The notes beneath the pieces are model-generated. The model was not told the DNA's origin. It did not search any database and saw nothing but the letters and a program-made list of their open reading frames with translations. Source: a virus. From it: a DNA stretch of 64,000 nucleotides. Positions 53,001 to 61,114 of the stretch are shown here, one piece after another. The stretch is from the IMG/VR virus record IMGVR_UViG_3300008110_000025, positions 19,426-83,425 of that record. The stretch is one strand, 5' to 3'. Numbering within the stretch: position 1 is the stretch's first letter; each line of letters opens with the position of its first letter. The translations under genes and the position numbers were made by a program.

Positions 53001-54557
53001 TTCAAGAGAAAGTCTCAGATTACAGGAGCTGTAATTATGATGAGAGATCTTGTAGAGGGAAGAGAGATACTTGAGAAAAATGTACATGGTAATCCTGTAC
53101 TATCTGCAGCTGCTAAAAAAGCTGGGGTTAATAGATTTACTAGAAAGGATGGAGTATCGAATAACTTCCAACACTTATCTGAATTTATAGATAAAGAATT
53201 CTTTGGGGAAAAAGAAATTAAACAACAGTTTAATGTCTTTGGAAAAGTACTTAGTGCAAATAAGATGGTAAATAAACTTGCCACATTCTCAGCACTAAAT
53301 ACACTTGCATTGAATGCTCTGCAAGCAACTAACCAGTTCTTAATTGATAATGAAAAACTAGCAGAAGAAGCAGTAGCTGGTCAGTTCTTTAATACTAAGA
53401 ATCTTACTTGGGCTAAGGCAACATACACCAAGTCTATGCTATCTGGAGAAACTATATCAGATGCAGGAAAGTTTAATAAAGAAACAAAACTTGCTAGATT
53501 TATCCAAGAGTTTGACTTGCTAGGTGGAGAGCTTGGAGCATTTGCTGATAAACGTACAGGCAACAGAGCCCTTAAAGCAGTAGATACTCAAAGCTTATTC
53601 ATACTACAGCACATGGCTGAACATGAGACTGCTGTAACAAGAGGATTAGCTTTGGCTGATACATATAAAGGTAAACTAAAAGATAAGAACGGGGAGGTAA
53701 TCAAGAATGATGATGGGTCAGAAGCTAATCTATATGATGTGTTTACTCAAGATGCTAACGGCAAGTGGAAGATAGACTCTAGAGTAGCCAACTTCAAGCC
53801 TATCCAAATGATTAACCTTGCATCTGGGGTATACAAGAAAACTAACCAGATTAAGACCAGCATTGATGATCCTATCATAAATAGAAGATGGTATGGTAAA
53901 GCTCTTTTGATGTACCGTAGATATTTCCAACCAGGTTTACGAAGAAGGTTTGGATATGGAGACCAAGTCCATTTAGATACTGAAGTAAATGGAATTACTG
54001 AAGGTATGTATACAAGCTTTGCCAGATATGCAAAAGAGTCTTTCACTAAAGGATTAAAGTTTGGTAGTGTATATCAAATTTTAACTCCGATGGAAAAAGC
54101 AAATGTTAAACGTACTAGCATGGAACTTGGATTCTATGTAGCAGCAAGTACAATAGCAGCTTTAGCTATAGGCATGATGGGAGAAGATGATGACGATGAT
54201 GATTATGCAGCAGCATTTGTAGCCTATCAGGCTAAAAGGATTTCATCTGAACTAACTCAGTTCTATAACCCTATGGAATTCTATCGATTTGCTTCATCCC
54301 CAACAGCATTATCTAAGCCTTTCATTAATAGTGTAAAGCTAGCTGACCATTTGTTATTCAAAGAAATTCCATACAGAATTGGATTGAGAGACGAAGATGG
54401 TATTTACTATGAAAGAAAAGCTGGTAAGTATGAAAAGGGAGATCTCAAACTAACTAAGATGTTAGAAGATCTTGCCCCAATACTTAGAGGTTTAGATAAA
54501 TCATCTAATCCTCAAGAGGCTCTTAAATTCTTTATTGCTCCTCCAGGAGTATCGTAA
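50073..54557 (+). CDS. Giant virion protein with zincin motif and C-terminal membrane helix
   Basis: A 1494-residue protein. It carries a second zincin motif, His225-Glu226-Phe-Ser-His229 (HIHEFSHILIDLLG), with a likely third ligand Glu273 in AKETLITSMG, followed by NKFIRAIKSLFGI. This is the same order as in the polymerase N-terminus, so the two zincin modules look related. Long helical regions follow (about 350-600 and 690-860). Near the C-terminus a hydrophobic helix (1352-1370) is followed by an Asp run and a final globular part. It is the last gene of the late strand and is followed by a bidirectional terminator. I infer a packaged protease or membrane-channel component; no polymerase motif is seen here. 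Confidence 0.65.
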   Translation: MACKVFEIGTEGEPVPSLRYQNLFDTLEGNAPNKEKAIKYSLLDGFTEHFTVNNSGDLIVKGDLKDPKHIVNSMNVTIARYFKPNGNTEKLLTAKKIGNNRYQVTINDSFFQPIETLAKQVYVPKATTEQLEDAFKQLIAPKIAGTEEEFTEDTSFLKSKEPFKTVPNLADQIKHLIDTFSTAGIVVKINFDDTIDTKGKVKPNSDGTVNITLNPELMTEDTHIHEFSHILIDLLGEDNSLVKEALNLVKGTDLYTQVAEAYPELSEQAIAKETLITSMGILGAKRQKGKSVFQTAINKFIRAIKSLFGIEDNAVETLLDKLFSKRLNATEFKGTLTEEEQNSKVLNKKISDVKDLMQLTAETLQSQLMRLEALPIKNDDVIVQIKSQLSTFKKIQETNEDAKKKVKGAVAKAEQVEDFIGFVDYMSRVVKTNQESIDYIMSFSDESFKNMSEEERCSLLNTMYHVGNNIQDFFGGGENSIASKLQSAIEDRKTSRLNNKQQIALSSMEEKVDDLLKQLGRQQKYYRNIGTVLTADLILEYSTPDINDQIDILIDNIKTNNRLIAIKKDEEYYSLKEDLKEKKITQEDYEKAMIELNIKQLKNKRITRETLINELREAQLDKSAYSLYMDPLIYSSQASLQLFTSMVKNKLYQASADTRDVIDELAPAYKEYAAFKGSDLNPTSFNSDILETQTYYIRDEQTGKMKPMQMLSFVQPYNVTKFHEDEYEMRKGLKAKYAQPEYGTPEYRDWAKSEAGARFFTEVANWYKKNTIVTEEGVKAVADLDARIKDLNKKMVGVQSNPDLTAIYEAHKMDLLQQKARMYDAKNEQYKGVAVRPNSNYANPKYAALMSDPNSPAAKYYTALLKVYHEHQKVCGKQIPHKNDWDKVSYVVPSVEAQGLEKLQGDNYNVFKSTKDFANREFAFLSTDDSYGAVINANKEQRNKIVPVHYINPTEARFVSHDVGSTVVLYAGMANMFKRKSQITGAVIMMRDLVEGREILEKNVHGNPVLSAAAKKAGVNRFTRKDGVSNNFQHLSEFIDKEFFGEKEIKQQFNVFGKVLSANKMVNKLATFSALNTLALNALQATNQFLIDNEKLAEEAVAGQFFNTKNLTWAKATYTKSMLSGETISDAGKFNKETKLARFIQEFDLLGGELGAFADKRTGNRALKAVDTQSLFILQHMAEHETAVTRGLALADTYKGKLKDKNGEVIKNDDGSEANLYDVFTQDANGKWKIDSRVANFKPIQMINLASGVYKKTNQIKTSIDDPIINRRWYGKALLMYRRYFQPGLRRRFGYGDQVHLDTEVNGITEGMYTSFARYAKESFTKGLKFGSVYQILTPMEKANVKRTSMELGFYVAASTIAALAIGMMGEDDDDDDYAAAFVAYQAKRISSELTQFYNPMEFYRFASSPTALSKPFINSVKLADHLLFKEIPYRIGLRDEDGIYYERKAGKYEKGDLKLTKMLEDLAPILRGLDKSSNPQEALKFFIAPPGVS

Positions 54558-54565
54558 TGGGCTTG

Positions 54566-54590
54566 AAAAAGGGGCTTTCGCCCCTTTCTT
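54566..54590. terminator. Bidirectional terminator at the convergent junction
   Basis: AAAGGGGC-TTTC-GCCCCTTT forms an eight-base-pair stem (54568-54587) flanked by A-run on the left and T-rich on the right, so it can stop transcription in both directions. The late plus-strand operon ends at 54557, and the minus-strand operon ends at 54589, one base inside the element. Confidence 0.85.
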
Positions 54591-54801
54591 ATTGCTCTTT
54601 TATTTTGAGCCTATCATTTTCTTCCATCAGCTTCTTAAGATACAGAGCTAAGTCAAGAGCTTCTTCATAGGCATGTTGCAGCCACTCTTGTTTAGATAGG
54701 TCCTTCCTATCCATAGTTGTACCATAAGTTGCTAATCCTCTTTCTTCACGGATCTTTAGATCCATGATTACTGATGCTAATAAGTTACTTGGTTCTTTCA
54801 T
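54589..54801 (-). CDS. Small MazG-like protein
   Basis: I place the start at the ATG at 54801, which overlaps the stop of the upstream glycosylase gene (ATGA), rather than at the TTG six bases earlier; the product is 70 residues. It reads REERGLATYG, DRKDLSKQEWLQHAYEE and ALDLALYLKKLM, a pattern common in short phage relatives of MazG nucleotide pyrophosphohydrolases, where His and paired Glu/Asp bind metal. A role in nucleotide-pool or alarmone control is likely for the family but not shown here. It ends at the convergent terminator. Confidence 0.55.
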   Translation of the reverse strand: MKEPSNLLASVIMDLKIREERGLATYGTTMDRKDLSKQEWLQHAYEEALDLALYLKKLMEENDRLKIKEQ

Positions 54802-55493
54802 ATCCAATTAATTGGTTGTGAAAGATAATCATTAGCTTTCATAAAACAATTACTCCCAACAAATCCAGCTTTCATACTTCCATATACTTCAGCTGCAGGA
54901 TGTGGTGCAGTAATTACAACATGGGATTTACTTTGATTCATATTCGTAGACTTAATTAAATCTTGGAATCTGTTTTGTGCATATTTACCCCATAAGAGGA
55001 ATACAACATTGTCTTTCTCTTGAATCATCTTACCTACCATCTTATCTACAAAGCCTCTCCACAGGCTTTCATGAGAGTTAGGATGACCCTTTACTACAGT
55101 TAATGTTGTATTGAGAAGTAGCACCCCTTGTTTGGCCCAGCTCTCTAAGCTAAAGTCAAAGTTAGGGAGTTCTTCTTCTCCATGTTCCAAACATAGCTCT
55201 TTATAAATAACTCTAAGACTTGGGTTAATCTTAAACCCTTCTCTAACCCCAAAGGCTAGACCTGTTGCAGCTCCATTGTGATACGGATCTTGGCCAATGA
55301 TGACTGCTTTTAAATCTTTGAGTTGTGTCAGTTCAAAAGCTCGAAGAACCTCTGGACTGCTTGGGTAAACAATCCTAGAGGTTCTCTCTGCTTTTAAAGT
55401 TGACTTGAGCACTTCGTATTCAAGACCGAGCTCTTCAGTTACTTGCTGATAAACTGGAGCCCAATCCCCTAATTGTTCAAGTACTTTTGACAT
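54798..55493 (-). CDS. ung: Uracil-DNA glycosylase, family 1
   Basis: A 231-residue base-excision enzyme that removes uracil from DNA. It has the water-activating motif GQDPYH (residues 67-72, Asp69), then GAATGLAFGV, LLLNTTLTV with the uracil-recognising Asn, and the DNA-intercalation region as TAPHPAAEVYG instead of the usual HPSPLS. Length and motif order fit family 1. Uracil-DNA glycosylases are a known component of crAss-like replication modules. It overlaps the upstream gene by 17 bases and is coupled to the MazG-like gene, suggesting a shared function in keeping dUTP and uracil out of phage DNA. Confidence 0.9.
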   Translation of the reverse strand: MSKVLEQLGDWAPVYQQVTEELGLEYEVLKSTLKAERTSRIVYPSSPEVLRAFELTQLKDLKAVIIGQDPYHNGAATGLAFGVREGFKINPSLRVIYKELCLEHGEEELPNFDFSLESWAKQGVLLLNTTLTVVKGHPNSHESLWRGFVDKMVGKMIQEKDNVVFLLWGKYAQNRFQDLIKSTNMNQSKSHVVITAPHPAAEVYGSMKAGFVGSNCFMKANDYLSQPINWI

Positions 55494-56313
55494 TAGATTT
55501 TCTTTCTACAATAGATTTAGGTGTGTAATAATACTCTGGATCAAATCTTTCTTGGGACATATCAAGTGCTGAGTGCAATTCATTCTCTGCAGGGATGATA
55601 CAGTCTAGCTTCTCTTCGAGCTCAGCCTTTAGAATCTGAGACTTGAATAGAACTCTAGCAGTCTGACCATCCATATTAAACCCGTGGTAATCTAGAATCT
55701 TTAACTTCAAGAAGTCATCGATCTTAGAATACTCACTCCTCATCAAATGCTCATAGGCACTCTGTGATGTATCAGGAACTTCAAATACAAATAGTACATG
55801 ACTCGAGTCAGTGTCAATCTTGTACTTAAATGTTCTGAATGCACACAGTGCAGCTTCAAACTTCAAGAACAATACATCCCCTGAGAATCTGTACAGCATT
55901 GCAATGATGTTCTTATCATCTTGAGTCTCTACAAAAGCATTAACGAAATACTTATCCCACAAGAATAACTCTCTGTTGCCTCCCAGTAGAGGAGCAGCAA
56001 AGATTGAGGACAGATTTGTCCTGGCAATAGATAAGTCATAGCCTTGTGCAGGATTATTTGGATCTCCCCCTGCAGTTAGTTTCTGAATTACATTAATCTT
56101 ATAAGGAGTCTTTAGCTTAGGTCTAATAACCTGCCCGATATAGTAATCCAACTCTACACCTTCTAGCTTAATGATATCATCAGATTCATTATAGATTGGT
56201 TTGAATTGTTTTATATCTCCAGACAATCTAACTGTCCTAGCATTGACAATGGTTAGAAAGGATTTACCAGGTTTCCCAGGGGGGAGATTCAGGGGCTGAT
56301 TCTGTTGGCTCAT
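55477..56313 (-). CDS. Conserved replication-arm protein of unknown function
   Basis: A 278-residue protein that I do not recognise. It starts with a Pro/Gln-rich stretch (SQQNQPLNLPPGKPGKS), then a mixed alpha/beta domain with many hydrophobic strands (YYIGQVIRPKL, DVLFLKFEAALCAFRTF, HVLFVFEVPD), and a C-terminal charged helix (SQILKAELEEKLDCI). There is no membrane segment or enzyme motif that I can name. Its first 50 bases overlap the 3' end of the exonuclease gene, and its end overlaps the glycosylase by 17, so it probably serves replication or repair with them. Confidence 0.5.
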   Translation of the reverse strand: MSQQNQPLNLPPGKPGKSFLTIVNARTVRLSGDIKQFKPIYNESDDIIKLEGVELDYYIGQVIRPKLKTPYKINVIQKLTAGGDPNNPAQGYDLSIARTNLSSIFAAPLLGGNRELFLWDKYFVNAFVETQDDKNIIAMLYRFSGDVLFLKFEAALCAFRTFKYKIDTDSSHVLFVFEVPDTSQSAYEHLMRSEYSKIDDFLKLKILDYHGFNMDGQTARVLFKSQILKAELEEKLDCIIPAENELHSALDMSQERFDPEYYYTPKSIVERKSNVKST

Positions 56314-57079
56314 TCTCTTCAGGTTTAGAGTTAATACATATTAAAGACTGTAATTCAGGTAGTTCCAGTTTAGTTTCTCGTAGCACATCTTCCTTAGTCT
56401 TAAGTAGATACACCAGTCGAAAGTTAATGAAGAACTGTTCCAAGCCTTCAACTACTCCAAACTTTTCTACGTATTTTCTCAATACAAACCCTTCGATTTC
56501 TTTCTCACGATCCTTCAGCCAATTCTCTGCTGTCTTGATTCCTACACCTGGGATGCCTTGGATGTTATCCGTGCTATCCCCCATTAAAACTTGTTTCCAT
56601 AAAAATTTCTCGGCATCTGTTTCACTAGTTGTCACAAACTCTACTTTCTGATAATTAAAATGCTTGCCTATACACTGATGCAGTACATCCTTATCGGGAG
56701 AACAGATTACAACTTTATAATCTCCATTGTTTACTCCATAGTAAGCAACAAGATCATCAGCCTCTAATCCTTCAAACTCCACAAAGGTGTACCTCTGCTT
56801 CAAGTACTCTCTGAGTGCATAGAAGATAATTGGTTTGGGACGATACTTACGATTAGCTTTATAAGTTGGGGAGACTTGATATCTATATCCACTCTTCCCT
56901 GTTAGAAAACCAACGTAAGCATTAGCATTACAATTCGTAAGGATAGTCTCTACTCTAGAGTCAATACCACTTAAGGCTTGCTCTAGAGTAGGCTTATCCA
57001 TCTCGTAATATAATAAGCTATCCCCGTCAATTAGACAAATCGTACTCTCTTGTCCTTCTGTGTCTATACGGTCGATCAT
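56264..57079 (-). CDS. 5'-3' exonuclease / flap endonuclease
   Basis: A 271-residue PIN-like nuclease of the FEN family. Metal-ligand motifs appear in order: LIDGDSLLY (Asp18), the basic substrate stretch YKANRKYRPKP, LEADDLVAYYG, SPDKDVLHQ, and the helix-3-turn-helix region MGDSTDNIQGIPGVGIKTAENW (shown in part, about residues 165-187) which binds the DNA backbone. In phages such enzymes remove RNA primers or resect 5' ends. The C-terminus is acidic and Pro-rich (PEENEPTESAPESPP), possibly a contact tail. It lies four bases downstream of the rIIB-like gene and overlaps the next gene by 50 bases. Confidence 0.88.
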   Translation of the reverse strand: MIDRIDTEGQESTICLIDGDSLLYYEMDKPTLEQALSGIDSRVETILTNCNANAYVGFLTGKSGYRYQVSPTYKANRKYRPKPIIFYALREYLKQRYTFVEFEGLEADDLVAYYGVNNGDYKVVICSPDKDVLHQCIGKHFNYQKVEFVTTSETDAEKFLWKQVLMGDSTDNIQGIPGVGIKTAENWLKDREKEIEGFVLRKYVEKFGVVEGLEQFFINFRLVYLLKTKEDVLRETKLELPELQSLICINSKPEENEPTESAPESPPWETW

Positions 57080-57082
57080 AGC

Positions 57083-58252
57083 TTATAATGAATTTAGTTC
57101 GTCTTGTTCTTCTTGAAGTTTCTTTGCTTTCTCCATAGATAGAGCAACAGCTTCCTCTCGCATCTTATCCCACTCAGCATCTGTCATAGCTGCATAAGTA
57201 GAAGAGTGGTAGATAGAGCCATTAACTCCAGCTAAACTTGAATGAACAAAATACTGTAAACATCTTACTGCACCAGTCTCATCATCAGGAATAGCACCGA
57301 TGTGCATTGGGTCAACAAACACGTTGTGAATTTCACCACCATATCCAGAGATATACTTCAGACCACCGAAGTGCAAACCTGGGACACAAGATTGATAATC
57401 ATTAGTATTTACCTTATCCCAAGAATCAAGACGATGAACACAACCTACCTTGATGAAGTGGCCTGGAGTTCCATAGCCATTAGCTCCCTCACAATAAAAT
57501 GCATCACCACTATTCCCCATAACTGCTGGCTCAAACAATCTGTCTTCTACAAACTCTGGCAATCCTTCTGACTCAATCTCACCAGTGTCTACGTTGAAAG
57601 TTCTCTTGTAACGGTCATGAACCTCACCAGTCTCAGGGTCATACTTATGTAGAATCTCTCTTGATACCTTATAGCCATTCAAGAGCCCCTCTTTAGTAAT
57701 CTTCATCTGATACATAGTAGCAGCCTCAACAGCCTTCTCATCAGAGAAACCCATCTCCTCTGTATACTTCTTAAATAGTACAGGATGTACATACTGAAGG
57801 TTTACAAAGTTGAAGAATCTTTCAGAGAATTCTTCCCCCATTCCAACTTTCATCTTCATTCTAAGAATAGGGTTACGAAGCCATCTAGTCCACATCTTAA
57901 CAAGTGGATTGAAATCAATCCCTCTGTCAATAGACTCATAGATTCTCTCTACCAAAGCCTCAGGCATTGGGATAGTAGACACAGTCTCCCCATGCTTCAG
58001 AAAGAACTCACCAGTAGCTCTGTTTACGAAGATAAACTCACACTTATCTTGAATAAGTGCAGTGTAATCCTCTTGTGTGTTCAGTCCGAACTCATCAAGA
58101 AACTTACGATACTCATCGAATGTAGTAGCATCGTTAGCAAGTTCAGCAAGTTTACTCAGTTTCTCATACAGTTCAGGGCTATACTGAACAGAGAATGGAG
58201 TGTCTCCATAGGATCCGCAGATCCTATCGTCAATTACATTGATATAAATCAT
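57083..58252 (-). CDS. rIIB-like protein
   Basis: A 389-residue protein following the rIIA-like gene. The central and C-terminal part has the pattern I associate with rIIB-like proteins: FYCEGANGYGTPGHFIKVG, then PGLHFGGLKYISGYGGE (about residue 290), then VFVDPMHIGAIPDDETGAVRC. In T4, rIIA and rIIB act together to block exclusion by prophage-encoded defences. A similar host-defence role is likely but not shown. The C-terminal 40 residues are a charged coiled coil (EEAVALSMEKAKKLQEEQDE). A TATCTTTA box occurs in the 29-base gap before it, one mismatch from the -7 consensus. Confidence 0.7.
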   Translation of the reverse strand: MIYINVIDDRICGSYGDTPFSVQYSPELYEKLSKLAELANDATTFDEYRKFLDEFGLNTQEDYTALIQDKCEFIFVNRATGEFFLKHGETVSTIPMPEALVERIYESIDRGIDFNPLVKMWTRWLRNPILRMKMKVGMGEEFSERFFNFVNLQYVHPVLFKKYTEEMGFSDEKAVEAATMYQMKITKEGLLNGYKVSREILHKYDPETGEVHDRYKRTFNVDTGEIESEGLPEFVEDRLFEPAVMGNSGDAFYCEGANGYGTPGHFIKVGCVHRLDSWDKVNTNDYQSCVPGLHFGGLKYISGYGGEIHNVFVDPMHIGAIPDDETGAVRCLQYFVHSSLAGVNGSIYHSSTYAAMTDAEWDKMREEAVALSMEKAKKLQEEQDELNSL

Positions 58253-58281
58253 GTTTAATTATTTACTATAAAGATACGAAA

Positions 58282-61056
58282 TTAGTTTAGCTCAGGGATT
58301 GGGATTTCCAATACCTGTAAGGTTTTCAGATAGATTTTTATCTGCTCATGTGTATGAGTTTTGCCATAGAAACTTAAGTATGGAAGAAGATCTTTAGTGT
58401 CCTTAGTGAACTCATCAGCAAATCTTATAACCTCCATAAATTTCTTATCCAAGACTTTTACCCCTGGAATATCAGACAACACAAAGAACTTAGCAGATAA
58501 CTCAGCCCTCATATCATCAGATATGTCAGCTGCAGAAAACAATTCAAAAGCAGTAAGATTAGTAAGGTCACTCTTTAGATCTACAAGTAACTCCTCTGCT
58601 ACACTCTTTGTAAATACAATAGAGTCAAACTTACAATATATGTTTAGAAGATACTTATAAATCTCATGATACCTCTCATCTATAAAGTCAAGCTCAAAGC
58701 ACTCATTGAATGAAGTAAAGCTTTCCCAAATTGAGAACTGCTTAGCCCAGTAATAATTAGCAAGCATGTTAACAGCTGGGTGACAAGTATAATTACACTC
58801 AGCATCTACAGTTCTAAAGAACTCATCGATGTGTTTGTAATTATCTAAGTCTCTTACATGTTTTACATTAGACTCACTAAGCTTTAGCAATTGAGTATTC
58901 TCTTTAAGAGTATCAAATGGAACTTTAAGATTAGAGCTACTATACACAGCTTTTGAAAATCTGCTAGGTAAAGCATCAAAGTAATACACAGTGTCATTAG
59001 CTTCTCCATAAGGAATCCATGTAGTATTAGTAGTATATACCTTATTAAATGCAGGATTAAATCTTTTAAGAATAGCAGCAGCCATCTTCAGCTTCTCAGC
59101 ATCATCGTCAGTACCATAGTAAGTTGGTATCTCACTCTTGATTACTGTGTTGAGAGTTGGCTCTACCTTATCCCATATGAAATCCTTGTAAGAATTACCA
59201 GCAGTTTTATGGTTATCGGGACGAAGAGTATAACCTACAATCTGAGAGTTAAGCTTACGTCTCTCCTCTGGAGTTAGGCTTATCCCACTCTCTCTCATAG
59301 AAGCAGCAGACTCAGCTCCATCATACTGTTCCTTGATATCAGCAGGTAATTCAATATCATCATAACTCTCATAAAGTTCTGATGCTTTGATCAACGGCTC
59401 TATCAAATCTTGATTAGACTTCTTCTTAGTATACTCTGCTTGGTAATGAGCTATGTCTGTATCAGGCATACCAGGAGTATCCATATGCTCCTGTAAGTAA
59501 CTAAGATTAGTCTTCTTAATAGTTACAAATGGGCCATACTTCTGATGCAAATAGAAATCCTTATACTTATTAGCATTACCTGTACGATAGAATATTTTCT
59601 TAGTACCAATCTGCTCCCAATGATCTGCCTTATCTGTTGTATATTCAACCTGTAACTGCCTCTTTTGACTGTGTACTTTTAAGCTAAAACCATTAAGAGT
59701 TGATGGAATACTAGTAAATTTAATAGTCGGATTAGGAGAATACTTAGGCTTGATTGACTTAGTATCAATGATGTTTGATAATATTGCAAGGGTTCTTTCA
59801 CTTGGGTTATCTGAGTATTTACTTCCTGTCTTACCACCAATGATTTGTCTGCAAGTATCTAACCATTTAAGGAAGTCTGTCTCCAATAACTCTTTCTCCA
59901 CGAGTTCGGTTACCTCATCTGCAGCTGCATCGATAAGCTTCTGAATAAAAGCCTTAGTCGAATCACTCCAGATAACCTTCTCTCGTGATGGAGTTACCTC
60001 GACACCATCCTGAATGATTACCTCTTGCCCCTCCTCATCAATGTAGGATTGTTTAATTGGGCACTTCAAGCCTACAGGACCATATAAATCCTGCATCTCT
60101 AGTTCTCTAAAGTCTACATAGCCATAGTTAATACCCGTCTCAGCTCCCTCTTCCTTTACAATAACAATGTGAGGCTTTCTCAAATAGTTATTAGTAGAGA
60201 CAATTAGATGCTTAGAATTGTAGATAACCTCACTCTTAATCTTCTGTTCCATCTTGTGACCATTCATCACTGCATAGAAACGGACATTGTCAAGATAGTT
60301 AAGCTGCTCTTCTACAGCCTCGTTAAACCTAGCTGAGTTGTGGGACTTAACTCCAAAGCTTACCTCAGTCCAGTTAAGATCAGTAGTATCCTCATAATAT
60401 ACTACAGATCCATCAGACAAAGTAATCGATGGGTTAATCTGGCCTGTTATAAGATTGAACTTCGGGATGATGAAGTCAGTCTTATAGTTAAAACAATTAG
60501 CCTTGAATCTCCTGCCATTGTACACTGTCTCAATAGTATAGAAGTCTACACCAGTTGACAGTGCTACCTTAGCACCCAAGCCAAAAGCACCGAAGTTCTG
60601 ACTTGTGTTACGTTTAGTAGAATAGCCTAGCTCAAGGATACCTTCTAGTCTTTTAGCCCCAATACCTACACCATAGTCTTTGATAGATAACCTATCACAA
60701 TAGCCAATGCCATCGTTGTGCTCATAAGTTATCTCGATATGGTTACGTACAATATCAAGGTTAGAGATAGAATAGTAACTGGGGTCAAAGTTAGAGTCAG
60801 AATACTGTTCCCCATCTCTGGTGATGTAATAATCTGATGCTTGTTTAACCCCAGTAAGAATCTCAATAGCAATCTCCTTCTCTCGTTGAGCATCGCAGGC
60901 ATTTGTTACCAGCTCTCTGACGGTCGAAGGAATTGGGGTGGAATACTGAGTAGCCTGCAGGATATCAAAGACGAGCTTCTCAGCTCCCTTGTTAATCCTC
61001 TTAGCCACACCCTTATCCATCCCAATGTAGTTTTCTTCAATAGTTTTTATACTCAT
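58282..61056 (-). CDS. rIIA-like GHKL ATPase
   Basis: A 924-residue protein with an N-terminal GHKL (HSP90/histidine-kinase/MutL) ATP-binding fold: N-box Glu48, Asn52 and Asp55 in ELVTNACDA, G1 box Asp127-x-Gly129-x-Gly131 in KDYGVGIG, and the lid region FGAFGLGAK (155-163). About 700 further residues with mixed alpha/beta content have no motif I can name. The rIIB-like gene follows, so the T4-type pair is preserved. In T4 these proteins protect the infection from prophage exclusion. The start lies just after a terminator-like hairpin of the upstream gene, so it may have its own promoter, which I did not find. Confidence 0.8.
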   Translation of the reverse strand: MSIKTIEENYIGMDKGVAKRINKGAEKLVFDILQATQYSTPIPSTVRELVTNACDAQREKEIAIEILTGVKQASDYYITRDGEQYSDSNFDPSYYSISNLDIVRNHIEITYEHNDGIGYCDRLSIKDYGVGIGAKRLEGILELGYSTKRNTSQNFGAFGLGAKVALSTGVDFYTIETVYNGRRFKANCFNYKTDFIIPKFNLITGQINPSITLSDGSVVYYEDTTDLNWTEVSFGVKSHNSARFNEAVEEQLNYLDNVRFYAVMNGHKMEQKIKSEVIYNSKHLIVSTNNYLRKPHIVIVKEEGAETGINYGYVDFRELEMQDLYGPVGLKCPIKQSYIDEEGQEVIIQDGVEVTPSREKVIWSDSTKAFIQKLIDAAADEVTELVEKELLETDFLKWLDTCRQIIGGKTGSKYSDNPSERTLAILSNIIDTKSIKPKYSPNPTIKFTSIPSTLNGFSLKVHSQKRQLQVEYTTDKADHWEQIGTKKIFYRTGNANKYKDFYLHQKYGPFVTIKKTNLSYLQEHMDTPGMPDTDIAHYQAEYTKKKSNQDLIEPLIKASELYESYDDIELPADIKEQYDGAESAASMRESGISLTPEERRKLNSQIVGYTLRPDNHKTAGNSYKDFIWDKVEPTLNTVIKSEIPTYYGTDDDAEKLKMAAAILKRFNPAFNKVYTTNTTWIPYGEANDTVYYFDALPSRFSKAVYSSSNLKVPFDTLKENTQLLKLSESNVKHVRDLDNYKHIDEFFRTVDAECNYTCHPAVNMLANYYWAKQFSIWESFTSFNECFELDFIDERYHEIYKYLLNIYCKFDSIVFTKSVAEELLVDLKSDLTNLTAFELFSAADISDDMRAELSAKFFVLSDIPGVKVLDKKFMEVIRFADEFTKDTKDLLPYLSFYGKTHTHEQIKIYLKTLQVLEIPIPELN

Positions 61057-61066
61057 TAGATGGAAA

Positions 61067-61096
61067 TAAAAAAGGCCTAGATTTCTCCAGACCTTT
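61067..61096 (-). terminator. Intrinsic terminator (minus strand)
   Basis: Read on the minus strand, AAAGGTCT (61096-61089) pairs with AGGCCTTT (61078-61071), one pair being G-T, around a ten-base loop, and is followed by a run of T. It separates the nuclease gene ending at 61115 from the rIIA-like gene starting at 61056, implying at least two minus-strand transcription units or partial read-through. Confidence 0.75.
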
Positions 61097-61114
61097 AGTT
61101 AGTTAAATTGTTGA

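Noticed and set aside
57785-58258. Plus-strand 157-residue frame opposite the rIIB-like gene
   Set aside because: Antisense to a well-supported gene, with no recognisable domain or neighbouring plus-strand gene.
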